64,000 nucleotides of DNA from Sphaerisporangium album (lineage in GTDB: Bacteria; Actinomycetota; Actinomycetes; Streptosporangiales; Streptosporangiaceae): the NCBI RefSeq assembly GCF_003323745.1, contig NZ_QOIL01000019.1, forward strand, positions 62,001-126,000, written 5' to 3'. Every line of letters starts with the position of its first letter. The stretch's first letter is position 1. Below, in pieces: positions 18,703 to 27,022 of this stretch. The translations under genes were made by a program, and so were the position numbers. The notes beneath the pieces are model-generated. The model searched no databases, was not told the DNA's origin, and was given only the letters and a program-made list of their open reading frames with translations.

Positions 18703-18953
18703 CCGGTTTGCGCGAGCTGGAGGCCGCCTACGGCAGGCGGTGGACCTTCATGGACGGCGCCGGGGGAGGGTTCATCGCCCTGCGGATCGGCCGGGTCTCG
18801 GCGGAGGCACGGAGCAGAGGACTGGCGCACGTGGTCTGCGGCGCCGACGTGGACGAGCTGACGCGAGAGCTCGAAACCCAGTACCGCCTCGAAGGCCGGG
18901 CCGTCCCTCCCGCCCCCCACCGCCAGGACCGGCACCTGCGGGCCGCCTCCTAG
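18699..18953 (+). CDS. Small hypothetical protein (84 aa)
   Basis: 84 residues, coupled to the preceding gene by an ATGA overlap. The sequence (LRELEAAYGRRWTFMDG, FIALRIGRVSAEARSRG, CGADVDELTRELETQ) looks like a compact alpha/beta domain. Similar short proteins with an Ile-ALRI-R strand occur beside Scr1/DUF6879 genes in actinomycetes. Function unknown; the tight coupling implies it works with its neighbour. Confidence 0.6.
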   Translation: MTGLRELEAAYGRRWTFMDGAGGGFIALRIGRVSAEARSRGLAHVVCGADVDELTRELETQYRLEGRAVPPAPHRQDRHLRAAS

Positions 18954-19212
18954 GGGGAGAGGGCCCGAGGTCACGTCGTCACACGCCGGCCGTGCCGCCC
19001 GGAATGGGCGACTCGGCCTCGTGCCGCGCGTGCGTCAGGAGCATCAGCTCCGTGACGTTCGCCCACGCTGCGAATCAGGAATGTCGCCGGGATCAACGCC
19101 ATAATCGAAGTCCTGAAACGGGAACAGTGACGGCACCAGACCCGGCCGACCATCTCATGCGTTGCGCCGCCGGGGGTACGAGACGGGGCTTGTGCGTGGG
19201 CCGCCCCGCGGT

Positions 19213-20016
19213 TCACTCCTGCGATGGGCCCGTCGTCTGGTGGGCGAGGTTCGACGGTTGTCCGTAGTAGAACGCTCGGACCCGGTAGAAGGAGTGCTTC
19301 TCGGACGGGAGGGTGATCAGGCCGGTGGAGTTGACGTCCGGTGGCATGACGGCGGCTACGTGGAACTGCGTGGCATCGGTCGGTCGCACCTCCAGCAGGT
19401 AGCCTTCCTCGTCGTTCGCGTGGTCCGTCCAGGTGAACCGGACGCCGTTCGCGTGCATGACGGTGGCCCGCAGGCCGGACGGCGCCGCGGAGGCCGCGGT
19501 CCGGGCGTCCCTGATCGGGTGCGTGTCCACCGGGCCGCCGGGGATCGTCCGCGGGTTCAGCCAGGCGTGCTTCTCGTGCTGGGTCTTCTCGTCGAACTCG
19601 CCCTTCGGCAGCCTCACCTCCACCGGTTGGGACGCGGGACCGTAGTAGGGCCGGACGCGGTAGTAGAACGGAGTCTGCGGGATGAGGTCCGGGTGGGTGA
19701 ACGTCGTCCGGCCGGGCGGGACGAACTCCAGGATGGTGTACTGCCCCCGCGGCGCGGTAGCGAACTCGACGATCCGCCCGGCGGCGCCGGGGGCGCCCTC
19801 GGTCCACTCCAGCGTGATGTCGGTCGGCGAGACCAGCGTGGCGGAGAGTCGTATCTCCGGCTCGGGGGTGGCGGAGAGCCGGGCCTCCGGATCGGGGGTG
19901 GCGGAGACTCCGAGGGCCGGTTGGGGCGTGGCGGCGGCCGGCGGTGGCGCCGTCGAGCAGGCGGTGAGCCCGCATGCCAGCAGCGCCGCCATCAGGGCCG
20001 GGACTTTCTTGGTCAA
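19213..20016 (-). CDS. Lipoprotein with two fibronectin type III-like domains
   Basis: About 267 residues from a TTG at 20016 (GAGG six bases upstream). This start gives a clean lipoprotein signal: TKKVPALMAALLACGLTAC with Cys as the lipid anchor, whereas the longer open frame adds a non-secretory Pro/Arg-rich leader. After the anchor comes a linker of 10-residue repeats (LSATPEPEIR type), then two FN3-like beta domains: DITLEWTEGAPGAAGRIVEF with YYRVRPYYG, and GVRFTWTDHANDEEGYLLEV with FYRVRAFYYG. FN3 domains usually mediate binding at the cell surface. Downstream of the secreted jelly-roll gene on the same strand, about 110 bases away, so possibly co-transcribed. Confidence 0.65.
   Translation of the reverse strand: MTKKVPALMAALLACGLTACSTAPPPAAATPQPALGVSATPDPEARLSATPEPEIRLSATLVSPTDITLEWTEGAPGAAGRIVEFATAPRGQYTILEFVPPGRTTFTHPDLIPQTPFYYRVRPYYGPASQPVEVRLPKGEFDEKTQHEKHAWLNPRTIPGGPVDTHPIRDARTAASAAPSGLRATVMHANGVRFTWTDHANDEEGYLLEVRPTDATQFHVAAVMPPDVNSTGLITLPSEKHSFYRVRAFYYGQPSNLAHQTTGPSQE
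19838..19920 (-). repeat. 30-bp-period tandem repeat in the FN3 lipoprotein linker
   Basis: Units beginning at 19838, 19868 and 19898 share the core GTGGCGGAGA on the plus strand. They encode successive 10-residue linker units on the minus strand. The last unit is partial and diverged. Confidence 0.65.
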
Positions 20017-20126
20017 TGTCGGCCTCGCGTCCAGGGCGCGGAGACCGCCCCGGCCGGCCGGTGACGGCGGCGCCGGGACGGTCTCACTGTGGGGGGTGCC
20101 TTGCGGGGGTCTCCTGGCGATGGGGC

Positions 20127-20777
20127 CTACTTGCGCCAGAATTGGATGTTGCTCCACTCGACCGTGATCGGCCCCTGCCCGCTGTTGGTCCGGTAGGAGC
20201 CGAACTTGTCGTAGAAGGAGCCGCCGGGGCTGGACTCCGTGCGCTTGAGTGAGCCGTTGATGTACGTCTTGTGGGTCTTGCCCACCTCATGCACCGTGTT
20301 GACGCGGACGGTGGTGCCCACCGTCGCGCCGGTCGCGATCGTGGTGCCGCCGTGCACGGCGTAGAGCCGGCCGCCGCGCTCGACGGCGAGCATGAAGTAC
20401 GGGCCCTGAGGGTCCTGGAACGTCTGCTTCAGGCTGATGCGGGTGCCGCCCATGCTGGTGATCTTGAAATAGCCCTGGAACTGCCGTGTGCCGCCGGTGT
20501 AGGTGTCGTAGCGCCGCTCCGCGCGCTGGTCGCCACTGGCGGTCGAGCACGTGAGCTGGAAGGTCCCGCCGCTGACCTTCCCGCAGCCGCGCTGCTGGAC
20601 CGCGAAACCGGGCGAGTACGACGTCCAGGGCCCTGCCTCGACCGGCGGGTCGGCGGCGAGGGCCGTGGCCGGCCGCTGCGCGGGCGCCGCGGAGGCGGGA
20701 ACCGCCGCGGGCACTGCGGCCATCGGCCCGGCCACCGCCAGGGCCGTGAACGCCCACAGGCGCTTCGAAGATCGCAT
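20127..20777 (-). CDS. Secreted jelly-roll (polysaccharide-lyase-like) protein
   Basis: 216 residues from ATG 20777, with AGGAG about 8 bases upstream. Residues 1 to about 32 are a signal peptide (KRLWAFTALAVAGPMAAVPA). The mature protein is beta-rich with a single cysteine pair region (GCGKVSGGTFQLTC). It has features seen in small concanavalin-A-like lyases and carbohydrate-binding proteins (GYFKITSMGGTRISLKQTFQ, YFMLAVERGGRLYAV, FGSYRTNSG). Acidic-polysaccharide binding or cleavage is plausible but no catalytic residues can be named. The gene faces away from the LacI regulator at 21547. Confidence 0.65.
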   Translation of the reverse strand: MRSSKRLWAFTALAVAGPMAAVPAAVPASAAPAQRPATALAADPPVEAGPWTSYSPGFAVQQRGCGKVSGGTFQLTCSTASGDQRAERRYDTYTGGTRQFQGYFKITSMGGTRISLKQTFQDPQGPYFMLAVERGGRLYAVHGGTTIATGATVGTTVRVNTVHEVGKTHKTYINGSLKRTESSPGGSFYDKFGSYRTNSGQGPITVEWSNIQFWRK

Positions 20778-21546
20778 CGGACTTCTCCTGACTGTCTCGG
20801 GGGGTAAGACCGTCATCTCAGGACCGCGCGGACGAGCATGGTGTCGCGGTCCTTCAAGGCATGTCCGGCCACCGGGACGGCATCGTCAACGTCCCGGGGC
20901 ACGGATCGGGGTGGATCACCGCGCGCGATGAGAGGAAAGTAAACCTCTTAACGAACGGCGGTCAAGATGGTGAACGCTATCCATATATATGAACACTCTC
21001 CACGGGCAGGGGAGTCCGATGATTGTGTCCAGAAGGCCCCGCCGTGCGTTATTCCGAACGACGTGGAGGGATTGGATACGTCGAAAGGTCGGATGAATCT
21101 CGTCAGTTTACACGCTTGTTAAGGGCGGGCCGAAATATGCATTCAGGAAAGTACCCCAGATCCCCGGATGTGCTTCATGGCGGCGGGCGGGCCTCCCGGA
21201 CGGCGCCCGTCGCGTCGGCGTGGATCGGTCCCCGGGTAGGTGTTCCGGGGCCTGGACGGGGGTGGGCATTGTCGCCGATGCAATAAGTCGACGGTATTGC
21301 GCAATATTGCCGGAATGTTAACGCCGTCGGCGGATGCCTCCCGTTCGGCGGTGGATTTCGCCGCTGGACCTGGGGAATCGGGAGTCCGGCCCGCTCGGGT
21401 GGCTAAGTATGGGTCCGAGCTGTGGTGACGTCTCGGCGGGACCGTTTGGCCTTGCCAGGAGGCCTCCGGGTGGCCGTCGGGTGGCTCGCATGCCAAATCA
21501 TGATGCTGTCACCGGCTTGCGTTGTTTTTTACAGTATCCTTGCGGC
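20778..21546. other. Long intergenic region with AT-rich patches
   Basis: No convincing gene in these 769 bases; open frames on both strands lack ribosome binding sites and the third-position GC bias. Around 20930-21000 and 21100-21130 the base composition drops well below the genome level (runs such as CCATATATATGAAC). On the minus strand TTGACC near 20965 precedes AGGTTTACTTTCC, a possible promoter for the jelly-roll gene. The right end holds the LacI promoter. Confidence 0.4.
21506..21535 (+). promoter_or_regulatory. Probable promoter of the LacI regulator gene
   Basis: CTGTCA (21506-21511) and TACAGT (21530-21535) are separated by 18 bases, and the ATG follows only 11 bases after the -10 element. 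There is no ribosome binding site, so the transcript is likely leaderless or nearly so, as is common in actinomycetes. Confidence 0.4.
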
Positions 21547-22575
21547 ATGACACGACGACTTGCGGAAGTTGCTAAGAAGGTCGGGGTCAGCGAGGCCACG
21601 GTCAGCCGGGTGCTCAACAGCAAGCCCGGGGTGTCGGAGTCCACGCGCGCCGCGGTGCTGACCGCACTGGACGTGCTGGGCTATGAGCGGCCGTCCCAGT
21701 TGAGGGGGGAGCGGGCACGCCTGGTCGGGCTCGTGCTGCCCGAGCTGGGCAATCCGATCTTCCCCGCCCTGGCGGAGGTCGTCGGGGGCGCGCTGGCGCA
21801 GCGGGGCTTCACACCGGTGCTGTGCACGCGCACGGCCGGAGGGCTGTCCGAGGCCGACTACGTCGAGATGCTGCTGGACCAGCAGGTCTCGGGCGTGGTC
21901 TTCGCCGGCGGCCACTACGCCGAGGCCGACGCCCCCCACGAGCACTATCGGCGGCTGCTGGAGCTTCGCCTGCCGGTCGTCCTGGTCAACGCCGCCAGCG
22001 AGGCCCTCGGGTTCCCCTGCGTGGCCACCGACGACGCGGTGGCGGTCGAGCAGGCGTTCGGCCACCTGCTCTCCCTTGGCCACGAGCGCATCGGCCTGGT
22101 CCTCGGCCCGCACGATCACGTCCCCTCGCGCCGCAAGCTGATGGCGTTCGTCGAGGCGGCGCGGCGGGTGGGCGTGGACGCGGGTCCCGAGACGGTCGAG
22201 CGGGGGCTGTTCTCGGTCGAGGGCGGCCAGGCCGCGGCGGCCCGGCTCGTCCGGCAGGGCTTCACCGGCATCATCTGCGCGAGCGACCCCCAGGCTCTTG
22301 GAGCGATCCGCGCGGTGCGCCGCCTGGGCCTTTCCGTGCCCGAGGACGTGTCGGTGGTCGGCTACGACGACTCGGCGTTCATGAACTGCACGAACCCTCC
22401 GCTGACGACCGTGCGGCAGCCGATCGAGGCGGTCGGCCGGGCCGCGGTCACGCTGCTCGCGGGGCAGATCGACGGCGCGTCCGTCACCGCGCAGGAGCTG
22501 CTGTTCGAGCCCGAGCTGGTGGTCCGGGGCTCCACCGCGCCGGTCAGGGCCCGGGTGCTGGCCGCGGCCGTGTGA
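21547..22575 (+). CDS. LacI/GalR family transcriptional regulator
   Basis: 342 residues from ATG 21547, where the canonical DNA-binding domain begins (TRRLAEVAKKVGVSEATVSR, VLNSKPGVSE, then hinge). The longer open frame upstream is not coding-like. The C-terminal half is a periplasmic-binding-type sugar sensor (LVGLVLPELGNPIFPALAEV, SVVGYDDSAFMNCTNPPLTT). It is the only LacI member in the window. Nearest possible targets are its own promoter and the secreted jelly-roll/FN3 genes. The tandem palindromes of the GH92 gene at 57 kb are of the LacI-operator type, but no copy is seen near this gene. Confidence 0.9.
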   Translation: MTRRLAEVAKKVGVSEATVSRVLNSKPGVSESTRAAVLTALDVLGYERPSQLRGERARLVGLVLPELGNPIFPALAEVVGGALAQRGFTPVLCTRTAGGLSEADYVEMLLDQQVSGVVFAGGHYAEADAPHEHYRRLLELRLPVVLVNAASEALGFPCVATDDAVAVEQAFGHLLSLGHERIGLVLGPHDHVPSRRKLMAFVEAARRVGVDAGPETVERGLFSVEGGQAAAARLVRQGFTGIICASDPQALGAIRAVRRLGLSVPEDVSVVGYDDSAFMNCTNPPLTTVRQPIEAVGRAAVTLLAGQIDGASVTAQELLFEPELVVRGSTAPVRARVLAAAV

Positions 22576-22749
22576 CGACGTCCGGGAGGCGGGACGGCCG
22601 CCGCCGGGGTGTAACGGTCCACACGCGGACGCTCCGCACGTGGGCGGTCGCGCGCCCGTGGCAGCCCCCGCCTCCCGCCCCCCGAAGGTGGCCGACTCGC
22701 CGCGTTCACAGCGGCAGCCGGAAGGACGTCATTTATTTGCGGTTCATGT

Positions 22750-22790
22750 AAGCCGCGTTGCCGGGAGTTGCCGGCTTCTGCAAGCGGCTT
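22750..22790. terminator. Hairpin between convergent LacI and SARP genes
   Basis: AAGCCGC (22750-22756) pairs with GCGGCTT (22784-22790) around a loop that itself contains GCCGG / CCGGC. It lies between two converging genes, where a bidirectional terminator is expected. Confidence 0.35.
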
Positions 22791-22847
22791 GTGAGGGGTT
22801 TCGGGCTCGCGGTGGGCTCGCATCGGGGCCCGCCGGGCACGCGGCCG

Positions 22848-25800
22848 TCAGGCCTTGTAATTCTTGGCGTCGATGATCTGGTTGAGCTGGGCGCGCATCT
22901 GCTGGGCGAGCGAGGCGTCCATCTTGTCGGTCAGCGCCAGCGCCCGCGCCAGCGAGTCCTGCGCCGCCTCGCCGTCCCCGGCATCCTGCTGCGCCTCGCT
23001 GAGGGAGATGAGCGTGCGGGCCTCCAGCAGCGGCATGTGCATGGCCCGGAACAGCGAAAGCGCCTGCTCGAAATGGACGACGGCCTGCGGCGCGTCCTCC
23101 TGCGCGATGGACAGCTCGCCCAGCCCGAGCTGCACCCGGGCCTCCACGAGCTGCTCGCTGGACGTGCTCGCCAGCATCAGTGACCGGTGCAGCGCGCTCG
23201 CGGCGTCGGCCAGCTCCCCTCGCCGGAGCCGGGCGATGCCGAGGCCGTGCAGGGCGTACGCCTCGCCTGTGGGGTCACCGATGTTGCGCACGACCGCGAG
23301 CGCCTCGTTGAAGACCTCCGCCGCCAGCGCGGGCTGGTCGGACTGGAGGTAGGTATGGCCGATGCGGTGGAGGACCTGCGCCTCCACCCGCCTGCTGCCG
23401 CTCGTGCGGCTCAGCTCCAGCGCCTCGGTCAGCAGGCGCTGCGCCCCCGGAAGGTCGTCGAACTCCAGACGGAGCTGGGCCAGGTTGTGCAGGACGTACG
23501 CCGACGCGACCTGGTCCTCGGTGCTCCGGAATATCTCCAGGGCCCGTTTGTAATGTGCCTCTGCGTCGGAGAACCGCCCGCTCAGCCGATCCAGGAACCC
23601 GATGTTCCTGATGACCAGGGCCGTTCCCTGCCTGTCCCCGACCTCCTCGAACAGCTGGACGGCCGCCTCGAAGTCGCAGCGGGCGTCGCCGAAGCGCTGT
23701 TCGGTGATGTAGAGCGAGCCGCGCGAGTAGTGCATCGCCGCCTGCCCGCGTTTGTCCTGCGCCTGCCGGGCGGCCGTCAGCGCGATCTGGTGGGTCTCCC
23801 GCCAGTCGTCGAGGTAGACCCGCGACTCGAAGAGCGTGACCGAGCTGATCGCCAGGTCCCAGCACAGCTCGACGAACCCCGCCTGCGCCGCCTGGCGTAT
23901 GCCGGAGACGAGCATCGACCGCTCGCGCTCGTACCACTGCAGGGGGGCCGCGACGAGCTGGCCGACGAGCTTGTCCGGCAGCGGCCAGCGCATGGCGCCG
24001 CTGTGGATCTGGACGTAGTCCCCGCCGTACTCCCTGCGGTGCGCGGCCTCGGCCAGGTAGAGGAGGCCGCCGAGGACGCGGGCCAGGGCGGCGCCGCGCT
24101 CGGCGGGGGTCTCCTCGGCGGCCAGGCGCTCGCGGGCGAACACGCGCAGCAGGTCGTGGAAGCGGTACTGGCTGTGGACGCCGTACCCGATGCCGGTGGT
24201 CTCGATGAGCTGGGCGTCGGCCAGGTCGTCCAGCAGGTCCTGGGCCTCGGCCAGCGGCCGGTCCAGCAGAGCGGCGCTGACCCAGGCGGAGAAGACGGGT
24301 GAGTCGAGGATGGTCAGGCGGCGGAACAGGCGGCGCGCGTCCTCGCTGATGCTGTCGTAGGTCAGCGAGATGCTCGCCCGGATCCCCATCTCGCCGTGCT
24401 TGAGCTCGTCCAGGCGGCGGGTCTCGTCCTCCAGGCGGCTGACGAGCTGCTCGATGCTCCAGTGCGGGCGGGCCGACAGGCGCGCGCCGGCGATGCGCAG
24501 CGCCAGCGGCAGGTGCCCGCACAGCTCGGCCAGGGCCTCGGCGGCCTCGATCTCCGACTGCACGCGCTCGATGCCCGCGATGCGCGACAGCAGGTTGACC
24601 GACTGGTCGGACTCGAAGATCTCCACGTCGACGTGGACGGCGCCGGCCAGCCCGGCCAGGCGGCTGCGGCTGGTGATGATGACGGCCGAGGCCGGGTTGC
24701 CGGGGAGCAGGGGCAGCACCTGGCTCTCGCTGCCGGCGTCGTCGAGGACGATGAGCATACGGCGGTCGGCGAGCAGCGCGCGGTACATCTCGGCCCGCTC
24801 CTCCAGGCCGTCGGGGATCGCGGTGCCCGACACGCCGAGGACGCGCAGGAAGCGTTCGAGGACCTGCATGGGGCTGGTGGGCCGGGGCGCGGCGCCGTGC
24901 AGGTCGGCGAAGAGCTGGCCGTGGGGGAAGCGGTCGCCGACGCTGTGGGAGGCGTGGACGGCGACGGTGGTCTTGCCGACGCCGGGCTTGCCCACGATCA
25001 CGATGATGGGGACGGCGAACCGCGAGCGGTCCTCCGAGGCGAGCATCAGCCGCTGCCGGATGTCCTCGATCTGCTTGGTGCGCCCGGTGAAGTCGGCGAT
25101 GTCGGTGGGCAGCATGCCCGGGACGTTCGGGACGGTCGGCGCCGGCTGCGCCTGCACCCGCTCCGGCTGGGCGGGCGGGTCCAGGCTCTCGTCGGAGGTG
25201 AGGATCGCGTGCTCCAGCTGCTGGAGCCGCTCGTTGGGTTCGATGCCCAGTTCCTCGATCATCGTGCGCCGGGCGTTGCGGTACACCTGGAGGGCCTCGG
25301 CCTGGCGGCCGGAGCGGTACAGCGCGGTCATGAGCTGGCCGCGCAGCCGCTCGCGCAGCGGATACTCCTCGGTCAGCTCGGTGAGCTCGCCGACCAGCTC
25401 GTGATGGCGCCCGAGGTCGAGCTCCAGCTGGATGCAGTCCTCGTTGGCGGTGATGCGGTCCTCGGCGAGCCTGCTGGCCGCCGACTGCACCAGCCTGCTG
25501 TCGATGCCGTCCAGGGCCGGGCCCCGCCACAGCGAGAGCGCCTCGCGGTAGTGCCGGATCGCCTCGTTGACGTTGCGGCTCTCGCGGGCGCGCCGGGCCC
25601 GCTGGACGAGGCTCTCGAAGCGCTGGGCGTCGATCTCGTCGGCGGCGACCCGGATGGCGTAGCCGAGGGACTGCGTGGAGATGATGTCGGGGCTGCCGTT
25701 GGCCGCGAACAGGCGCCGCAGTGAGGAGATGCAGATCTGGACCTGGGCCCGGGCGGTCGTCGGGGGCTCGTCGCCGTAGATGGCCTCCATGAGGCGGCCG

Positions 25801-25925
25801 ATGGTGACGACCCGGTTGGCGTCGAGCAGGAGGACGCCCAGCACGATCTGCTGCCTGATCCCGCCGAGATCAAGCCGCCGACCGGCCACGGACGCTTCGA
25901 GAGCCCCTAGAATCCCGAATTCCAC
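22848..25925 (-). CDS. AfsR/SARP family regulator with NB-ARC and TPR domains
   Basis: 1025 residues from a GTG at 25925 with GAGGAG seven bases upstream. The N-terminal OmpR-like winged helix (to about 95) and the bacterial transcriptional activation domain (about 98-245) define a SARP. The NB-ARC ATPase has its P-loop at 312-320 (GKPGVGKTT) and a Walker B region MLIVLDDAGSE. Residues from about 690 to the end are tetratricopeptide repeats. This is the AfsR architecture; such proteins activate secondary metabolism or differentiation after signal-dependent oligomerisation. About 430 AT-rich bases and a short peptide gene lie upstream on the same strand. No biosynthetic core enzyme lies beside it. 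Confidence 0.93.
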   Translation of the reverse strand: MEFGILGALEASVAGRRLDLGGIRQQIVLGVLLLDANRVVTIGRLMEAIYGDEPPTTARAQVQICISSLRRLFAANGSPDIISTQSLGYAIRVAADEIDAQRFESLVQRARRARESRNVNEAIRHYREALSLWRGPALDGIDSRLVQSAASRLAEDRITANEDCIQLELDLGRHHELVGELTELTEEYPLRERLRGQLMTALYRSGRQAEALQVYRNARRTMIEELGIEPNERLQQLEHAILTSDESLDPPAQPERVQAQPAPTVPNVPGMLPTDIADFTGRTKQIEDIRQRLMLASEDRSRFAVPIIVIVGKPGVGKTTVAVHASHSVGDRFPHGQLFADLHGAAPRPTSPMQVLERFLRVLGVSGTAIPDGLEERAEMYRALLADRRMLIVLDDAGSESQVLPLLPGNPASAVIITSRSRLAGLAGAVHVDVEIFESDQSVNLLSRIAGIERVQSEIEAAEALAELCGHLPLALRIAGARLSARPHWSIEQLVSRLEDETRRLDELKHGEMGIRASISLTYDSISEDARRLFRRLTILDSPVFSAWVSAALLDRPLAEAQDLLDDLADAQLIETTGIGYGVHSQYRFHDLLRVFARERLAAEETPAERGAALARVLGGLLYLAEAAHRREYGGDYVQIHSGAMRWPLPDKLVGQLVAAPLQWYERERSMLVSGIRQAAQAGFVELCWDLAISSVTLFESRVYLDDWRETHQIALTAARQAQDKRGQAAMHYSRGSLYITEQRFGDARCDFEAAVQLFEEVGDRQGTALVIRNIGFLDRLSGRFSDAEAHYKRALEIFRSTEDQVASAYVLHNLAQLRLEFDDLPGAQRLLTEALELSRTSGSRRVEAQVLHRIGHTYLQSDQPALAAEVFNEALAVVRNIGDPTGEAYALHGLGIARLRRGELADAASALHRSLMLASTSSEQLVEARVQLGLGELSIAQEDAPQAVVHFEQALSLFRAMHMPLLEARTLISLSEAQQDAGDGEAAQDSLARALALTDKMDASLAQQMRAQLNQIIDAKNYKA

Positions 25926-26353
25926 CCTGCATCTCCTCGCAAGAAAGCCCGCGGCCCATCCGGAACTTTGCTCACCCTCCGATGCGAGAGGTAACAGGTG
26001 CCTGATTCCAGGAGATCCGCCCCGTAGTAAACATCGACCATTGGCCGGTTTGTCACACTCTTGCGCATTGATACTGCCAGGCGCCAGATAGTCACGTATA
26101 GCGATGTCACTTATGTCTGGATCGTACTACTATACGTGGTTCAGATCTATAGAGAGTCTACGAAGACTTTCCGAACTCGTATACTTGTTTGCACATGCAA
26201 CCAAATGCCGGATGTCGGACGACCCCCGTGCGGTGAAATGTCCGGTTATGTGCGTTGTTTCCCGTTTGAGTGACCCGGCTCGGCGGAGCGCGGGGCAGGG
26301 GATCGCTCTCCGGCGCGGCCGGAGGCGGGCCGGGTGCGCGAGCCGCCCGAGGC
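25926..26353. other. AT-rich control region upstream of the AfsR-type gene
   Basis: From about 26040 to 26230 the sequence falls to roughly half GC, in sharp contrast to the rest of the window. It includes ATAGTCACGTATAGC, CTACTATACGTGG and the inverted repeat TTGCA-CA-TGCAA (26189-26200). Open frames here are short and lack coding bias, so I read it as a regulatory region, possibly with several promoters. Confidence 0.5.
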
Positions 26354-26503
26354 TCAGCCCCACGGAGTCTGGCCGCCGCCCTTGACGGCCGCGGCGGCCA
26401 CGGTCGACCCGGCGGACCCGATGGGCGCGGTGCGGCCGGCGCCGGTGATCCGGGACGCGGCGGTCACGGCGACGCGGAAGGCGGGGCGGGCGTGAGCACT
26501 CAT
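26354..26503 (-). CDS. 49-residue peptide encoded upstream of the AfsR-type regulator
   Basis: ATG 26503 to TGA, with AAGAGG nine bases upstream. Nearly every codon ends in G or C from the ATG onward, whereas the same frame upstream of the ATG loses that bias; this supports both coding and the start. The peptide opens MSAHARPAFRVAVTAASRIT, has a Gly/Ala/Thr-rich middle and ends VKGGGQTPWG. It has no membrane helix and no lantibiotic-like Cys. The sharply defined Gly-rich, Trp-containing C-terminus is of the kind seen in signal or precursor peptides. It shares strand with the SARP gene. I do not recognise a family. Confidence 0.5.
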   Translation of the reverse strand: MSAHARPAFRVAVTAASRITGAGRTAPIGSAGSTVAAAAVKGGGQTPWG

Positions 26504-27022
26504 CTCTGCTGACCTCTTCTCGTGTCGCGGTGCTGCGAGGAGCCGCAGCCGGTGGGTTCCGAACACCGACAACATAGAAACCACCGCCATTCGGTCCTTA
26601 TCGGTTCTCTTCTCGCCTGCCATTTGTCCAGCTCAGAGCGCTATTCGGGGACTTTCGGTCATTGGAAGCCATTTCCGGCCGGCGAGGGGGTCGCGGGGGG
26701 CTCTCGCCGCCCGAAAGCGGCGCACGCAGGCGCGGGGGCCCCGTGGGCGCGCGCGAATGCCGGGCCGAATAGCCGGACGAAAGAGAATCGATAGCGAGAT
26801 ACGGCATTATTGCCCGCAGGCCGGAACTCTCCAGGTGTCCTTGGCATCTTCAGCTCCGGATCCATGCGCGTCGGCTCAGGGACGGTGAATCCGGATGTGC
26901 GGCACGCCGTCCGGCAGCTCACGCGCGTGTCGCGTCAGTGGGGGCGCCATGGCGACCGGCGCGCGATCGCAATGGTGGTCGAGCTGTCCGTCATGGCGGA
27001 CCCGGCAGATTGGGTTCTCGAG
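26504..27022. other. Intergenic region between the peptide gene and the HIUase-like gene
   Basis: 519 bases between divergent genes. Open frames exist on both strands. The plus-strand one is in frame with the HIUase-like protein and could extend it at the N-terminus (ATGs at 26864, 26972, 26993), but the extra residues have no counterpart in that family. Otherwise I see nothing firm. Confidence 0.4.

Noticed and set aside
18954-19212. Minus-strand small gene (PATFLIRSVGERHGAD segment)
   Set aside because: No ribosome binding site and weak codon bias; nothing else supported in this 259-base gap.
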